DNA of 64,000 nt, from contig JALUTQ010000033.1 of assembly GCA_032718865.1 (NCBI GenBank), forward strand, positions 682,001-746,000, read 5' to 3'. Below are positions 31,637 to 42,174 of the stretch, in pieces; positions within the stretch are counted from its first letter, which is position 1, and each line of letters starts with the position of its first letter. A program made the translations under genes and the position numbers. The stretch comes from Tilletia caries (lineage: Eukaryota; Basidiomycota; Exobasidiomycetes; Tilletiales; Tilletiaceae). The notes beneath the pieces were generated by a model. It was not told the origin of the DNA and searched no databases. It saw nothing but the letters and a program-made list of their open reading frames with translations.

Positions 31637-34600
31637 GAGTGCTGCCCAGAAACAGTCGAACTCCGCCACCAGTGCTGTCGATCCAAGCCCAAGCTGCTTC
31701 CTTCCCGAAGTCAGCCGTGCGAAGGTAACCGTCTTCGTAAGTAAGTCGGCCGAGTTGTCGTTCGTATGGACCCGCTGAACTTTGATGGTGCCATCGTTGT
31801 TGGCGTCTCGGACCAGGTGATGATGGATTCGAATGTGCTTGGTGCGTTGGTGTGATTGTGGGTTTCGAGCCAATGCCTCCGCGCCAGTGTTATCCGTGAA
31901 CATTCCAACCGGTCCCTTTACGCGCAGCTTGAGCTCTTGTAGCAATTGAACCGCCCAAATTGCCTCCCTCGTTGCGTCGGAGAGCGCGACGTACTCAGCC
32001 TCTGTGGACGACACCGAGACCGTGTCCTGAAGCTTTGACCTACACGTTACGGGGTTGCCGTAGAGATAAAAGACGTACCCCGTCACGCTTCTTCGTGTGG
32101 TTGGGTCAGCACCGTGATCTGAGTCTGAGTAGCCGACCAACTGCTCAAGCTCGCTGTGTCGGAATCGAAGGCCGAGCTCCCTCGTCCCTGCCAGGTACCG
32201 CAGTACCCTCTTGGCCGCCGCAGCGTGCTCGTCTGAAGGGTTGGCCATGAAGCGAGCAAGCTTCCCCACCTGGAAGGCAATGTCCATCCTGGTGCCCTGG
32301 GCCAACCAAAGGAGGCATCCGATGAGGCCTGCGTAGTAGTGTCGCTCCGTCGCCGTAGCCTCAGATCCCTCTCGTGGTCCGAGTGATTTGGAGGCCTCAG
32401 ACATTGGTGTGTCTGAAGGGCTGCAATTGGACATCCCGTATCGTTGGAGGATCTGGTCAATGTATCCTGTTTGACTCATTGTCGCGATACGACCACACTT
32501 CGACCTGTTGATCCGAATGCCAAGCATGGACGTCAAGGGGCCGTTGTCCGTCATCTTGAACCAGGATGTGAACTGCCGTTTGATCGCGTTCACGGCATCC
32601 TCGGTCGGTGCAGCTATGGCCACATCGTCGACGTAAACCAGTATTATCACTGGCCCTTGATTTGTCGATTGGTAAAATAGGCATGGCTCGCTCTTGAGTT
32701 GGATGAAGTTTGCCTCGATGAGCCTATCGCGCAGCTTGTGATACCAGTAGCGGCCAGACTGCTTCAGTCCGTATAAAGTCCGAAGGAGACGACAAACCCT
32801 GCCGGAACCGTCGTCGTATCCCGGTGGCTGCTTCATGTAGAGGTCCACATCGAGTTCACCGTTTAGGTAGGCGGTCTTGACGTCCATACCGTGCAGGCGA
32901 AGGCTGAGCTGTATGGCAAGGGTGACCATCATCCTGAGGGCACTCAACCTCGCCACAGGCGCAAACGTCTCGTCGTAGTCGATGCCCTCGACCTGTGTAT
33001 ACCCCTGAGCGACGAGGCGTGACTTCTTCCGGATGGCGCGTCCTTCTGGGTCGGTCTTCACCTTGTAAACCCACCGGCACCCAATGATCTTGCGTCCGGG
33101 TGGAGGCTGGCATAGCTCCCACGTCTTCATCTCGATCAGTGACCGGTGCTCGTCATCCATCGATGCCTTCCACTCCTCCTTGTCTTCTCGTGATAGGGCT
33201 TGAGCGAAGGTGGCTGGTTCGAGAAGTTGGCCGTCGAGAGTCCTTGCTTCTTGTCCCTTGTTGGCCAACAACGCCATGCCCTCCAGTTCCGAACACTCTG
33301 TAACGCCGACCAACTCAACCTGTGTCCAATTGTCGTCGATAGCCCGTGACTGGAGGGATGCTCCCAAGGCTTGCAGCTCATGCAACCTTGGGCTCTTCCG
33401 CATAGGTATGGCTCCTTTCCCCTTTCTCCCCCTGGTACCCTTCACGCCATCTCCCACATCCTCTCCCACATCCTGGTCCTGCCCAACTGTCAATCCCCCC
33501 TCTTGCCTCTGTTCCTCCGTCACAGCTTCTTCCTGCTCGCCTGTCTTCATCAACCCCTTCTGCTCCACAGCCCCCTCCTGCTCCACAACCCCCTTTTGCT
33601 CCACAAGCACAACCCCCTCCTGCTCACTACTCTTCATAACCACCTTCTTCTCCGCTACCCCCTCTTGCTCGTCAATCTCCTCTGCCTGTTCGTGTGTGTG
33701 CTCGTCGGGGGCGTCCAGCGTGACGGTGTTTGGCACTGGGATGGTTGAAATGGTAACATCCTCGTTCTTGGTAATACCGCCGAGTTCGTCGATGTCGACA
33801 ATGTCAGAAGGAATTGGAAGTTGCGTCTCCCCCTCCCTGACTTGACGACGGCGTTGTCGGCGCGGGTATGGGAGAACCATTTCGACTTGATCATCGGTCC
33901 GAGAGGCGTGATCCTGGAGCATCTCCAGAGAGCGACCCTCGTCGTACGTTCGGGTCTCGTCAAACAAGACAGAGCGACTGTATCGGAGAGGGTTGGTGGT
34001 GTCGGAAGGCACGTAGACGAGCCAGCCTTTCCGATCTTCAGATAGGCCTAGGAACGTCCCGCGTACCCCTCGTGCCGAAAGCTTGCCATCAGGGCGGTGC
34101 CTAGCATCCTGCATTGTCCAACATAAGCAACCAAAGGTCCGCAGCATTGAGAGATCCACGGGCTTCTTTGACCAAAGTTCTTGGGGGATCTGATACTGGA
34201 GGCTTCGATGGGGGTGCGGTTCACGAGGTATGCGGCGTACCGCCAAGCAAATGGCCAGAACCCGACCGGTAAGCGTGCAGCAGCCAGCATCGCGCGGCCT
34301 CGCTCTTGAACGACACCTTGGAAGCGTTCGACGCGACCGTTCTGCTCGCTCGACCCTGGAACCGTCCAACGCCAGTTGACACCTTCCTTCGCTGCCCACG
34401 TGTCCATGGCAGCGTTGTCGAATTCGGTGCCGTTGTCCGTATGAAGCGTGGTCACCTGCGTACCCGTGTACGTTTTTACTTGACGTGCCCACCGTTCCAA
34501 TCGGGACCGGCCTGGCCTTTTAGAGTCCAGAGGTATTCCCCAGACTCAAGGTTGTGGCCATCTCCCAAATCCATTTATTCGTGTTGTTAGAAACTTAGAA

Positions 34601-34679
34601 ATTGGAACAAAGCTTGGGCGATTTCTTTCGGCCGAGAAAAGGTTTCCAAATCCAAACCTCACGTATTCATCAGGGATTT

Positions 34680-35240
34680 GGGGGGTTCTCGTGCATGTGC
34701 TCGCCGGGTCTGCGAGACGCACCTTCGCCCAGGTCTCGCTCACTCAAGTCTGGGCGAGGGGGTCTCGCGCAAGTCACTCGCTCTGAGATCCAGCGCAACA
34801 TCACCTCGCACAGTACTCGCACTGGCCTCGGGCGAGCACCTTTCCAGATTCGATCCCCTGAACAGCTCACGCAGGCCTCGCGCAACCCTCGCGCTGGGCT
34901 CAACGCGCGCTGATGCACTCATTTTTTCAGAACGCTCGCACAGACCTCGCCCTACCACGGGCGGGCGAATCCCAACTCAGGCGAATTTCGAGATTTCAAA
35001 ACGCTCGCGCAGACCTCGCGCCGGGCTGGACGAGCGATCATCTACATGTGCTTTCTCGCAGGCTCGCACAGGGCTCGCGCTGCCATGGACGGGCAAATCG
35101 GTACTTAGGCGATCCATCGGCGAGCGGCCACCTTCACCCTCCAACCTTGCACCACCTTCCGCCCTCCAACCAGGCAAGCGCAGACACTCGGCATCCCTCA
35201 AGCGCATACAACCCTCTGACCTCGGTGAGTAGAGCGCGCT
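34680..35240. repeat. Degenerate CTCGC-rich subterminal repeats
   Basis: Units of roughly 90 bp share GCTCGC(A/G)CAGACCTCGC, followed by CGGGC and GGCGAAT/GGCAAAT, with a third copy reading GGCTCGCACAGGGCTCGCGC. They look like a left subterminal array; no coding potential beyond chance ORFs. Confidence 0.5.
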
Positions 35241-35337
35241 CATGTTCTGCTCTATGCTCTACGTCGCTACGCGTATCACCGATAACTGCTCGCTGACTCT
35301 TATCTTTCGCTGATGGTGACCCCTATCATATCTACTC

Positions 35338-35809
35338 ATGCAGATGCCTCCCACCCGCAATGGCAATGCTTCATCGCTGCTACTTAGCTCGATACGACCG
35401 CCGAAGCCCGGCAAAGACCCAGCGAAAGACGTATGGTGGTGCAACTGCACCGTTCGAAAAATGCGCTCAAGGTCCCGGCAAGATGAAGGCAGTTGCGAGA
35501 CGAACATGGCATTATCACCAGGAGGAGCAACGAGCAGCAGACGAGGAGCGCATCAAGAGACAGGAAAGGGATCGGCTTAACCTACAGAATCAGTCTCGGA
35601 GTGGGTTGGGATCAGAGTCAAGGAGGCGTTCTCGAAGCGCAGTTCTTCAACAGACACAGGTCCAGTCCTCATCGTCCTCACACGTCGCCGGGCCAAGCAA
35701 CAACAGCACCTCAGAATACACCTTCTCCAGCCACTATGAAGAGCAGGAAGGGAGTTCTGATTTCGGCATATTCGACGACTACGAGCCCCCGGCCCCAGCA
35801 TTTTTCTAA
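35338..35809 (+). pseudogene. Tnp2-like transposase 5' exon fragment
   Basis: Preceded by a donor/acceptor pair (CTCG|GTGAGT about 35224; CATGCAG before the ATG). The start frame gives PPKPGKDPAKDVWWCNC. After an A5 run (35457-35461) the coding-like frame is shifted by one, giving CAQGPGKMKAVARRTWHYH, a Cys-Cys-Cys-His pattern like that at the N-terminus of fungal Tnp2 proteins (compare LCGCSRC in the transposase at 21271). It ends at 35809 with an acidic tail; no transposase core follows. It is therefore a fragment, with one extra A or a real frameshift. Confidence 0.5.
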
Positions 35810-35957
35810 ATAAAAAAATGACATAGTTTCCCCCTGTGTCGGACATCATGGTCGTGGTCGGGCGGGGGAAGGGATTGGAGCTGTCCGAGGCTACTGAGTA
35901 AGGTAGAATGCATTTCTCACAGATGGTTGCTATTACAGAAAGATGCGTGAGAGTGTG
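35808..35957. repeat. Direct repeat, copy 1
   Basis: About 150 bp beginning AAATAAAAAAATGACATAG and including GGTCGTGGTCGGGCGG and CTATTACAGAAAGATGC. It matches 36152..36308 at roughly 80-85% by eye. Confidence 0.75.
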
Positions 35958-36151
35958 ATAGATTAGGGTGTGCAGTCTGAAGCTCGAGAACAGCGTCGTT
36001 GTTGAGATCTGACCGAATATGTGGCTCGCGCGCAGGGGTACTAAGTAGCCGCCGAGATCGCCCTTATGAATCTTGCTCAATTCTTGCTCAATCTCTCTCA
36101 AACCTTCACACCCGTGATCAGGAACACTGTAGCTACCATTTCCATGTATTG

Positions 36152-36308
36152 AAATAAAAAAATGACATAGTTTCCCCCTGTACCGGTAACCGGACAACAT
36201 GGTCGTGGTCGGGCGGAGGAAGTGATCGGACCTGTCCAAGTCTACTAAGTAAGGAAGATTGCATTTCTAAAACATGATTACTATTACAGAAAGATGCATG
36301 ATGGTGTG
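36152..36308. repeat. Direct repeat, copy 2
   Basis: Second copy of the repeat at 35808. It borders the truncated end of the acyl-CoA oxidase fragment, so it may mark a capture or duplication junction. Confidence 0.75.
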
Positions 36309-36410
36309 GTTGAGCTGTGAGTGAGTGATAATTTCAGGTGAAGAAGGAGGAAGGTTAGTTTTGGAGATGCAGGAGTAATCGGAAGGTTGGGAGCATAGCC
36401 AAAGACGTAC

Positions 36411-38035
36411 CCGCTGTACACGCTGAACCCGTGCCCTGCAAGGGACTGCCGACAAGCCTCGATCCCCTCCAGACTCCGATCAGTGCAGTACGCCTTCAAC
36501 GAAGAACTAGCCACATGCGTATTCGCCAACAGCGTCGTATCGCCCGACTCCAACTGCTCCGACAGCTGCTCGTACAGCACCTGCATCCAACGGCCCGCCA
36601 GGATGTACGCGTAGGACTGGGCGAGCATCGGGATGAGCATCCAGTTCAGGTACGGGTACGAGATCACCGCCCGTTCTTCGTCGGACTTGGTCGTTGAGTC
36701 GGGGCCGCGGAATTGACGACGGACGGAGGAGTACCGGATGGCGATGGTGATGCCACGAGAAAGCATCTATCTACAAGGGGAGAGAGAGAGGCGCGTGAGT
36801 ACATCATCGAGAGAGAGAACCAAGTGATGCCCATATGACAACATACCCGCAACGGTCGATCATCTGCGAGCGGATGAAGGTCAACCCCAAGTACGACATC
36901 TTCGACGACGGCGGCTTCACATACTGCCCCTCCTTCGTAACCTGCGAATGCTTCATGAACATGTTCTCGCGCGGGATCCGGTAGTTGTCGAAACGCGCCC
37001 ATCCGTTGTCCAGCCCGCCAAAGGCGCCGTAGGCTTTGGGACCGATGTCACCGGCGTGGACGCCCTCGAAGAGCTGGCCGGTCTCGAAGGAGCGGAGGGG
37101 GACGAAGAAGAGGTGCGGGCCAATGTCTTTGCCGTCAAGGATGAGCTGTGCTTGGACGACGGCGTGACTGGTGGGAAAAGAAACGGGTTAAAGGTGGGCG
37201 GTGGTGAGAAACCAGACGCGGGGTCTTCGAGTATCGTTGTGGAAGAGAGAGAACTCACGTCGCGGTGGTGCCGAGTGCCAAGACCGCCTGCCCACCACTT
37301 GGTGGAGGTCAAGGTGGGCGAGTGAATGATGAAAGGGTCCGAGGCCTTGTCGAAGGTGGCGGTAGTCTCAAGACCGGCGACGTTGCTTCCGTGTCCGAGC
37401 TCGGTCTGGAGGTATTGGCGAGGGAGGGGAGAAGACGCCAGAGAAGATCTGAGAGCTGCTTTACTAATCATACAAGCGGAAAGGTGGGGGAAGAGTGCGT
37501 ACCTCCCATAATCTCGTGGCGCATGGCGCTGCTGCCCCAACGATCGATCTGGTCTGGGGTGCCCTGGGACATGATGACAGGGACAAAGGCGATCCAGCTG
37601 TTGGAGACCAAGGACATAATTGTTAACACACAGCCAGAGAAAGATCATACGCGTCAGAGGAAACACTCACTGTATAGTGATAGGCGACTGGGGGTCGAGG
37701 GAGAGCATAGCCTCGACTATCTCAAGCGTGCTCCACCCATGCTCCTCCGCCAGATTCAAAATCCGCCGACAAGCGAAATGCGTAGCCTGCTGAATCTGCT
37801 CCCAGTTCATACGAGCAAGCCGTTTCGTCAAGTTCGAAACAACGGGATCGTTACGCATGACGTCAATCACCTCGTGCCGAGTCTCGTTGTCGATCCGCCC
37901 ATTGCGGATGACCTTCTCGATCTCGGCTGGGTCGAAGGTGGTTTTTGGTGCGGGCGTCGGCGGCGTCCTTTGCTGTTTGTTGGGCGACGGGGCCGATGGG
38001 AGTCTTGGTGAGGGCGAGGGGAGGGAGGGGCGAGT
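36411..38035 (-). pseudogene. Truncated acyl-CoA oxidase gene fragment captured in the TIR element
   Basis: Exon blocks on the minus strand: 38035..37671 (VIDVMRNDPVVSN...LTKRLARMNW), 37597..37503 ([20 protein letters not shown]), about 37450..37259 ([29 protein letters not shown]), 37167..36847 ([32 protein letters not shown]) and 36770..36411 (LSRGITIAIRYSSVRRQF to GHGFSVYSG). These are the N-terminal, middle and central ACOX regions; the C-terminal ACOX domain and its Glu base are absent. Damage: a 7-bp duplication (GGCACTC, about 37264-37283) shifts frame before a splice donor, and TAG at 36767-36769 replaces the Trp expected before MLSRG. Introns are retained, so the source was genomic DNA, not cDNA. 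Functional relatives do peroxisomal beta-oxidation. Confidence 0.82.
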
Positions 38036-38040
38036 CTGCA

Positions 38041-38990
38041 CAGTTCTTAGGGTGTGATGAGATGTCTGTCAGTCAGGATGAGATGTCAACGATTAGTGAT
38101 ACATCACAAGAGCCTCAACAAACGTACCAAACAGGGCCCATACGATGAAGAACGCGCGTCCAGAAGGCCGCGATTTGAGAAGCCACCGAGCTTGAGACCG
38201 CCCTGGAGGAAATAACCTGGAACAGGAACGTGCAGAAGGGCCCGAGAGTGGAGGAGGTCTGTCAATTGTGCCTCGTACACTTATGCGTTGGAAGCTCAAC
38301 GACTAGACTGCTCTCACCCATAATGTTGGAGCCGAGGCTGGCGAGGAGAGCACCAGACCGTCACAAAGGCCAGCAGCTAACCCTGTCGTGTCGAGATCAT
38401 AAAGAAAGAGAAGTGAGGTGAGCAAAACTGCGAGCGTGTTAGAAGCAGTGACTCGCCAACGCAACTTGTTGAAGCACCTTGGGTGACGATAAAGGAGATA
38501 CTGAGGCCTGAGACAGAGTGAAGCTGGAAACAAAGCGGAGACTGTGATCAAGGTGAGCGAGGAAAAGCAGAACAGCAGTGAGCAATCAGCAACGCAGTGG
38601 GCAGTGAGCAGTCAGAACCCAAGGGATTGAAATTGGTGATACATAAGATGTCGAGGACGGTGGTGACTACTGGTGGGTTAAGCGATGGAGCCTTGTCGGG
38701 CGTCGAGCGCGTCAAGAGTGCGCAGCTAGAATTTGTTCCATGCGTTCCATGATGTTCCACGGAAATGCTCCGAGGTGCGCACCATGGTATCTCCAGGCGC
38801 AACCACAACAATCTCCGCATCCTCACCAACTTCGACTCGAACGAGGTATCCATCGCCATGATCGGATAAGGGCCATTCCTGGGCGACGTAACAAAGGATT
38901 TGGATATCATCCTCGTGTGAAAAATTCAGGTGGTTTGAGGACGAAAATAAAAAGACTTTTCTAGTGATGTATGTTTTAGTGGTACGGCCG
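38041..38990. other. Unassigned DNA at the right end of the TIR element
   Basis: It may include the 5' leader of the captured oxidase (an acceptor-like GTGCAG precedes 38035). A minus-strand open stretch (38726 to about 38930) reads ILCYVAQEWPLSDHGDGYL but has no start of its own and no family I recognise. Confidence 0.35.
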
Positions 38991-40268
38991 TAATGCTGAC
39001 CGCCTCCAGAAACCCATACTCTAAAGAGTCTGGGGAATACCTTCGTTACCGTCCCGCTAGACTTGTCCGGGATGGGGAAGACGCGTCCTTTCCGAGAGTA
39101 GTCGTCCAAGGTGCTGACGGCATGAGTATATTCCTTGTTCCCGGTGTAAGGGCCGGACAGGTCGCAGTGTATTAACTCTCCTCGACGGCCGGCGCGAGAG
39201 GTCGAGGACCTGAAGGAAGCTTCCTTCAGATTGGAGATCGCGCAGGCATCGCAACGGTCTTCCCGATCCACGAGACGGAGTGCGGCGCTCTTGTTCAGGT
39301 GCCTCAGGCCTTCGACACCCATGCCGATAAGACGAGCGATGGATTGGAGGCTCATGTGTGCGAACCGCTGGTGCCACCGTATCACCATTCGCTCCTGGGT
39401 CATCGCTCGGTGCCCATCCGCATCTTCTCCTACCCCTTCCTTCTCCTCTCCTACCCCCTTCTTCTCCTCTCCTACCCCCTCCTTCTCCTCTCCTACCCCC
39501 TCCTTCTCCCCCACTCCCTTCTCCAAACCTCCTCCATTGTCTCCCTCGGCTGCCAACACCGCAGCCGACTGTTTTCTGCAACCGAGACAAACAGAGTCAT
39601 CTAACGTCCCAAAAACAGCAAGTGGTACGGCATCGAGCGACGTACCTGAGAGCTGTGCCCCTCCCCTGTGGAGCGCATACACCGAAGTTGAGGTGTAACA
39701 GGGGTTTAGGGCGGGACGTGTTGCAGAGCACCCCGGCAGTCCCAACGAACGCAGACGCGGAGGTGTTGCAGAGCACCTTAGGCCAGACTCATAATCCGCT
39801 ATCACCGCTCCGGTAGCACGATCTGGCCCGAATGGGTGTGATTGCACAACAGTGGCACCACTGTGTGCATCACGTATCAGCGTGTGATGGCAGCCGCTGC
39901 TCACTAGCATGGTACTCGATGCTGTGTGAGGGAAATTGACATCTACTCCTGCTTGATTCAATCGTTGGACGGACAGGAGGTTGTGAGGAAACGCTGGCAC
40001 AACATAAACATTGTGCAACGTGATGCTGAGAGGTGGGGGTGGCCTTGATTCGGATGGTGATGGTACCGCGATGTGTTGCCGGTATCTGTTTCCCATCGGC
40101 TATCCGAATCATCTTGCCGCTCTTGGTGACGGTGCCACTCTCCAGCAACGCTTCGTTGTTGATGAAGTGATGCGTGGCTCCTGAGTCGAGAATCCATAGG
40201 ACGGGCCATTCCTCTCCAGGCAAAGGTGGTGGTGGCGGAACAGGGGTTTCCCGAACCGCCACGACATC

Positions 40269-42119
40269 CTATGCCTCTGTCACCACGTTGAGAGCCGAAG
40301 GGAAGGCCTCCAACTCGTCTTCCCAGACCTGCGCCTCAAAGGCACCGATGGCTGGCACCCCGTGCGCATACGTTGCGCGTGCCTCATCCTTCCCACATGT
40401 ATGGACCAGGTCTTCGACGTGTTGAGCTGCCTCCCGCTGAGCAGCGAGGGCACGAGGTGGCGCAGGACTGTGTTCTGCTTGGCCCTGGGGGCATTCCGAC
40501 GCTCGGTGTCCGGTCTTCTTGCAAGTGAAGCATGCACCGAGAAAGGGCCTTCCGTATCCGGCCTTGCGTCTGGCCACGAACTGCTTCGCAAACTGGGCGG
40601 CAAAGGCCTGGATATTCTCCTCGTCAACATCTGAATCCAGACCTTCTTCGTCCATGCCCTGTTCTTCTGCGAAGTGAGCCGAGGGACGGGATAGCGGGGC
40701 GATAGACCGAGTTGCAGGTGCGTTACGGCGTCGGTCGTCAAACGCATCGAATGATTCCTCTGTCTCAGCCAGAAGCTGTAGCCCCTTCTCAAAGGTGAAG
40801 GCTTCGCCCGCGGCTTGTCGAGAGACAATGCTATCGCGAGCGGCCTGGAAGCGGTACCGCAGACCCGCGAGGAGGAAGCCGACTTGCTTCGTTTGATCGA
40901 GAGTTTCGCCCGCGGACTGAAGTTCGAGGTAGAACCGCCGAAGTCGTTCGCCGAACTGCTTCACGGACTCATCGTCACGTTGTCGATGGCGACCCATCTT
41001 GGCGATCAGTTTGAGTGCCGCGTACCCTTGGTTGGGGACCAACCAGACCCTCAAATCCCTGTAGAAAAAGCTGCCACGAAGTTCTTGCTCCGAGGTGGTC
41101 TTCAGGAGCAAAGATTTGGCCGATGGTTCGGTACAAGACTGGATGACCTGCCCAAGCTCGAGATTGAGCGCCTCATCGTAGTCGGGATGAGAGGAGTAGT
41201 CTGAGGGGTCGAGGTAGCGCGGTCCCCATATGGTTCCTTCGAGGATTCCGATGGCGCCGGGCACAGTTCCAAGCAGACTATACATGCTCGAGCGCCAGTC
41301 GGACCAATTTTCCATCCCCAGTTTGGTGATAATCTTCACCATGTCCCAGTTCACTCTTCGATAGGGGCGCCCATTGTCGGCTGCTGCTGTCTTGGCTGGA
41401 CCGGCGGTACCAGCGAGGGTGTCCTCGATAGCGCGCCTGCGCATGGCGAGGTAATCCTCAGCTGTCTTGCGCGTCGCCTCTCGGTCGACTTGCTCGTCCG
41501 ACCAGCTGGCATTCACCGAGCGGAAGTAGTCCTGGTGAATTGTGAAGAGGTCCTCCTTCACCCCTTTGAGCGTAGGGTCCGAGTCGCGAGGAGCCGATCG
41601 GTATGGAGTCGGAACCGTCTTTTTCTGCGTCTGGGGAAGGGCCTGTCCACGGTGAGGCGCAGGGCTTGCTTGAGGCGGAAGGGGGAAGCCAGACACACCC
41701 ATGCTGATCCTTCCGCTGGCGTATCGTCTCTCCTGATCTGGGACCACCGGGGTCAGGCCGAAAGGACCTCCAGCATGGCCGGGTTGCAGGACCGGAGGAG
41801 CAGCAAGGTTGAAGCCCACTGTGGGCTCATGGTCGGGAACACGAGTGGCGCCTTGACTTGCCATTCCTCCCGCAGTTTGATTGGGAGGAGTTCGGAGAGC
41901 GTTGTCCAGGTACTGAGGAGTGGACCCGGCGACAAGGTTGGCAAGGGCGGCTCTATGAGTCGCAAGGTCTTGCCGCTGCGCCGCGAGGTCTTTCTCGACC
42001 GTAGCTACACGGTCCCTGATGTCTGTGATGGCGTTGAAGATATCCGCCAGTGTAGGCTGGCGCTGCGAAACGCTGTCAGCGCCGGCAGAGCCCGGGGTCG
42101 TCTGGTCCTGGGCGGACAT
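40269..42119 (-). CDS. copia Gag
   Basis: Start ATG at 42119 (MSAQDQTTPG; the longer frame begins with TTG). About 616 residues. It has an N-terminal coiled-coil-like stretch (ITDIRDRVATVEKDLAAQ), a Gag central domain with NWSDWRSSMYSLLGTVPGA, GYAALKLIAKMGRHRQRDDESVK and GLRYRFQAARDSI (UBN2/gag-polypeptide type), and a CCHC knuckle CFTCKKTGHRASEC near the C-terminus. The ORF closes with TAG at 40269-40271, and the protease frame continues in register immediately after it. Gag forms the particle shell and binds RNA. Confidence 0.88.
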   Translation of the reverse strand: MSAQDQTTPGSAGADSVSQRQPTLADIFNAITDIRDRVATVEKDLAAQRQDLATHRAALANLVAGSTPQYLDNALRTPPNQTAGGMASQGATRVPDHEPTVGFNLAAPPVLQPGHAGGPFGLTPVVPDQERRYASGRISMGVSGFPLPPQASPAPHRGQALPQTQKKTVPTPYRSAPRDSDPTLKGVKEDLFTIHQDYFRSVNASWSDEQVDREATRKTAEDYLAMRRRAIEDTLAGTAGPAKTAAADNGRPYRRVNWDMVKIITKLGMENWSDWRSSMYSLLGTVPGAIGILEGTIWGPRYLDPSDYSSHPDYDEALNLELGQVIQSCTEPSAKSLLLKTTSEQELRGSFFYRDLRVWLVPNQGYAALKLIAKMGRHRQRDDESVKQFGERLRRFYLELQSAGETLDQTKQVGFLLAGLRYRFQAARDSIVSRQAAGEAFTFEKGLQLLAETEESFDAFDDRRRNAPATRSIAPLSRPSAHFAEEQGMDEEGLDSDVDEENIQAFAAQFAKQFVARRKAGYGRPFLGACFTCKKTGHRASECPQGQAEHSPAPPRALAAQREAAQHVEDLVHTCGKDEARATYAHGVPAIGAFEAQVWEDELEAFPSALNVVTEA

Positions 42120-42161
42120 GATGCTGTAGTCTGTGGATAGAGTCTGTAAAGGGGACAAGGA

Positions 42162-42174
42162 CGCGGAGCTACCA
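42162..42174 (-). other. Primer-binding site of copia element
   Basis: TGGTAGCTCCGCG on the minus strand, directly next to the 5' LTR. TGGTAGC is complementary to the CCA end of an initiator Met tRNA, as in Ty1. Confidence 0.75.

Larger units (their letters stand above)
34536..39037. mobile_element. 4.5-kb TA-flanked TIR element inserted in copia integrase, carrying host gene fragments
   Basis: The ends are 12-bp inverted repeats TTCCCCAGACTC (34536) and its complement (to 39037), flanked by TA on both sides (34534-34535, 39038-39039). Removing the element and one TA restores a continuous integrase frame, which fixes the borders. The target was the palindrome AGGTACCT. Contents: GC-rich degenerate repeats near the left end, a Tnp2-like 5' exon on the plus strand, a direct repeat pair, a truncated acyl-CoA oxidase gene on the minus strand, and unassigned DNA to the right end. 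No transposase of its own is seen. TA duplication fits Tc1/mariner/Fot1-like mobilisation, but the family is not proven. Confidence 0.82.
31607..40268 (-). pseudogene. copia Pol: protease, integrase, reverse transcriptase, RNase H (split and frame-broken)
   Basis: It follows Gag in the same frame after a single TAG. The protease has WILDSGATHHF (about 40190). At a C5 run (40035-40039) the frame shifts by one. It then continues with LHNVYVVPAFPHNLLS, the pre-integrase WHQRFAHMS and the integrase start IHCDLSGPYTG...LDDYSR. Between them (about 39420-39540) is a (K)EGVGEE repeat array. The 4,502-bp insertion lies at 34536..39037. Integrase resumes with TLHTDNGTEFDNA and SSEQNGRVERF. A second 1-nt break sits at a C5 run (34183-34187), after which SKKPVDLSMLRTFGC, RT (VKTAYLNGELD, ILVYVDDVAIAA) and RNase H (SVSSTEAEYVALSD) run to 31607. 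Catalytic motifs are present. The frame and insertion defects make this copy inactive. Confidence 0.85.

Noticed and set aside
36284..38150. Functional acyl-CoA oxidase gene
   Set aside because: It lacks the C-terminal domain, has a frame-shifting 7-bp duplication and a premature TAG, and lies inside a transposable element.
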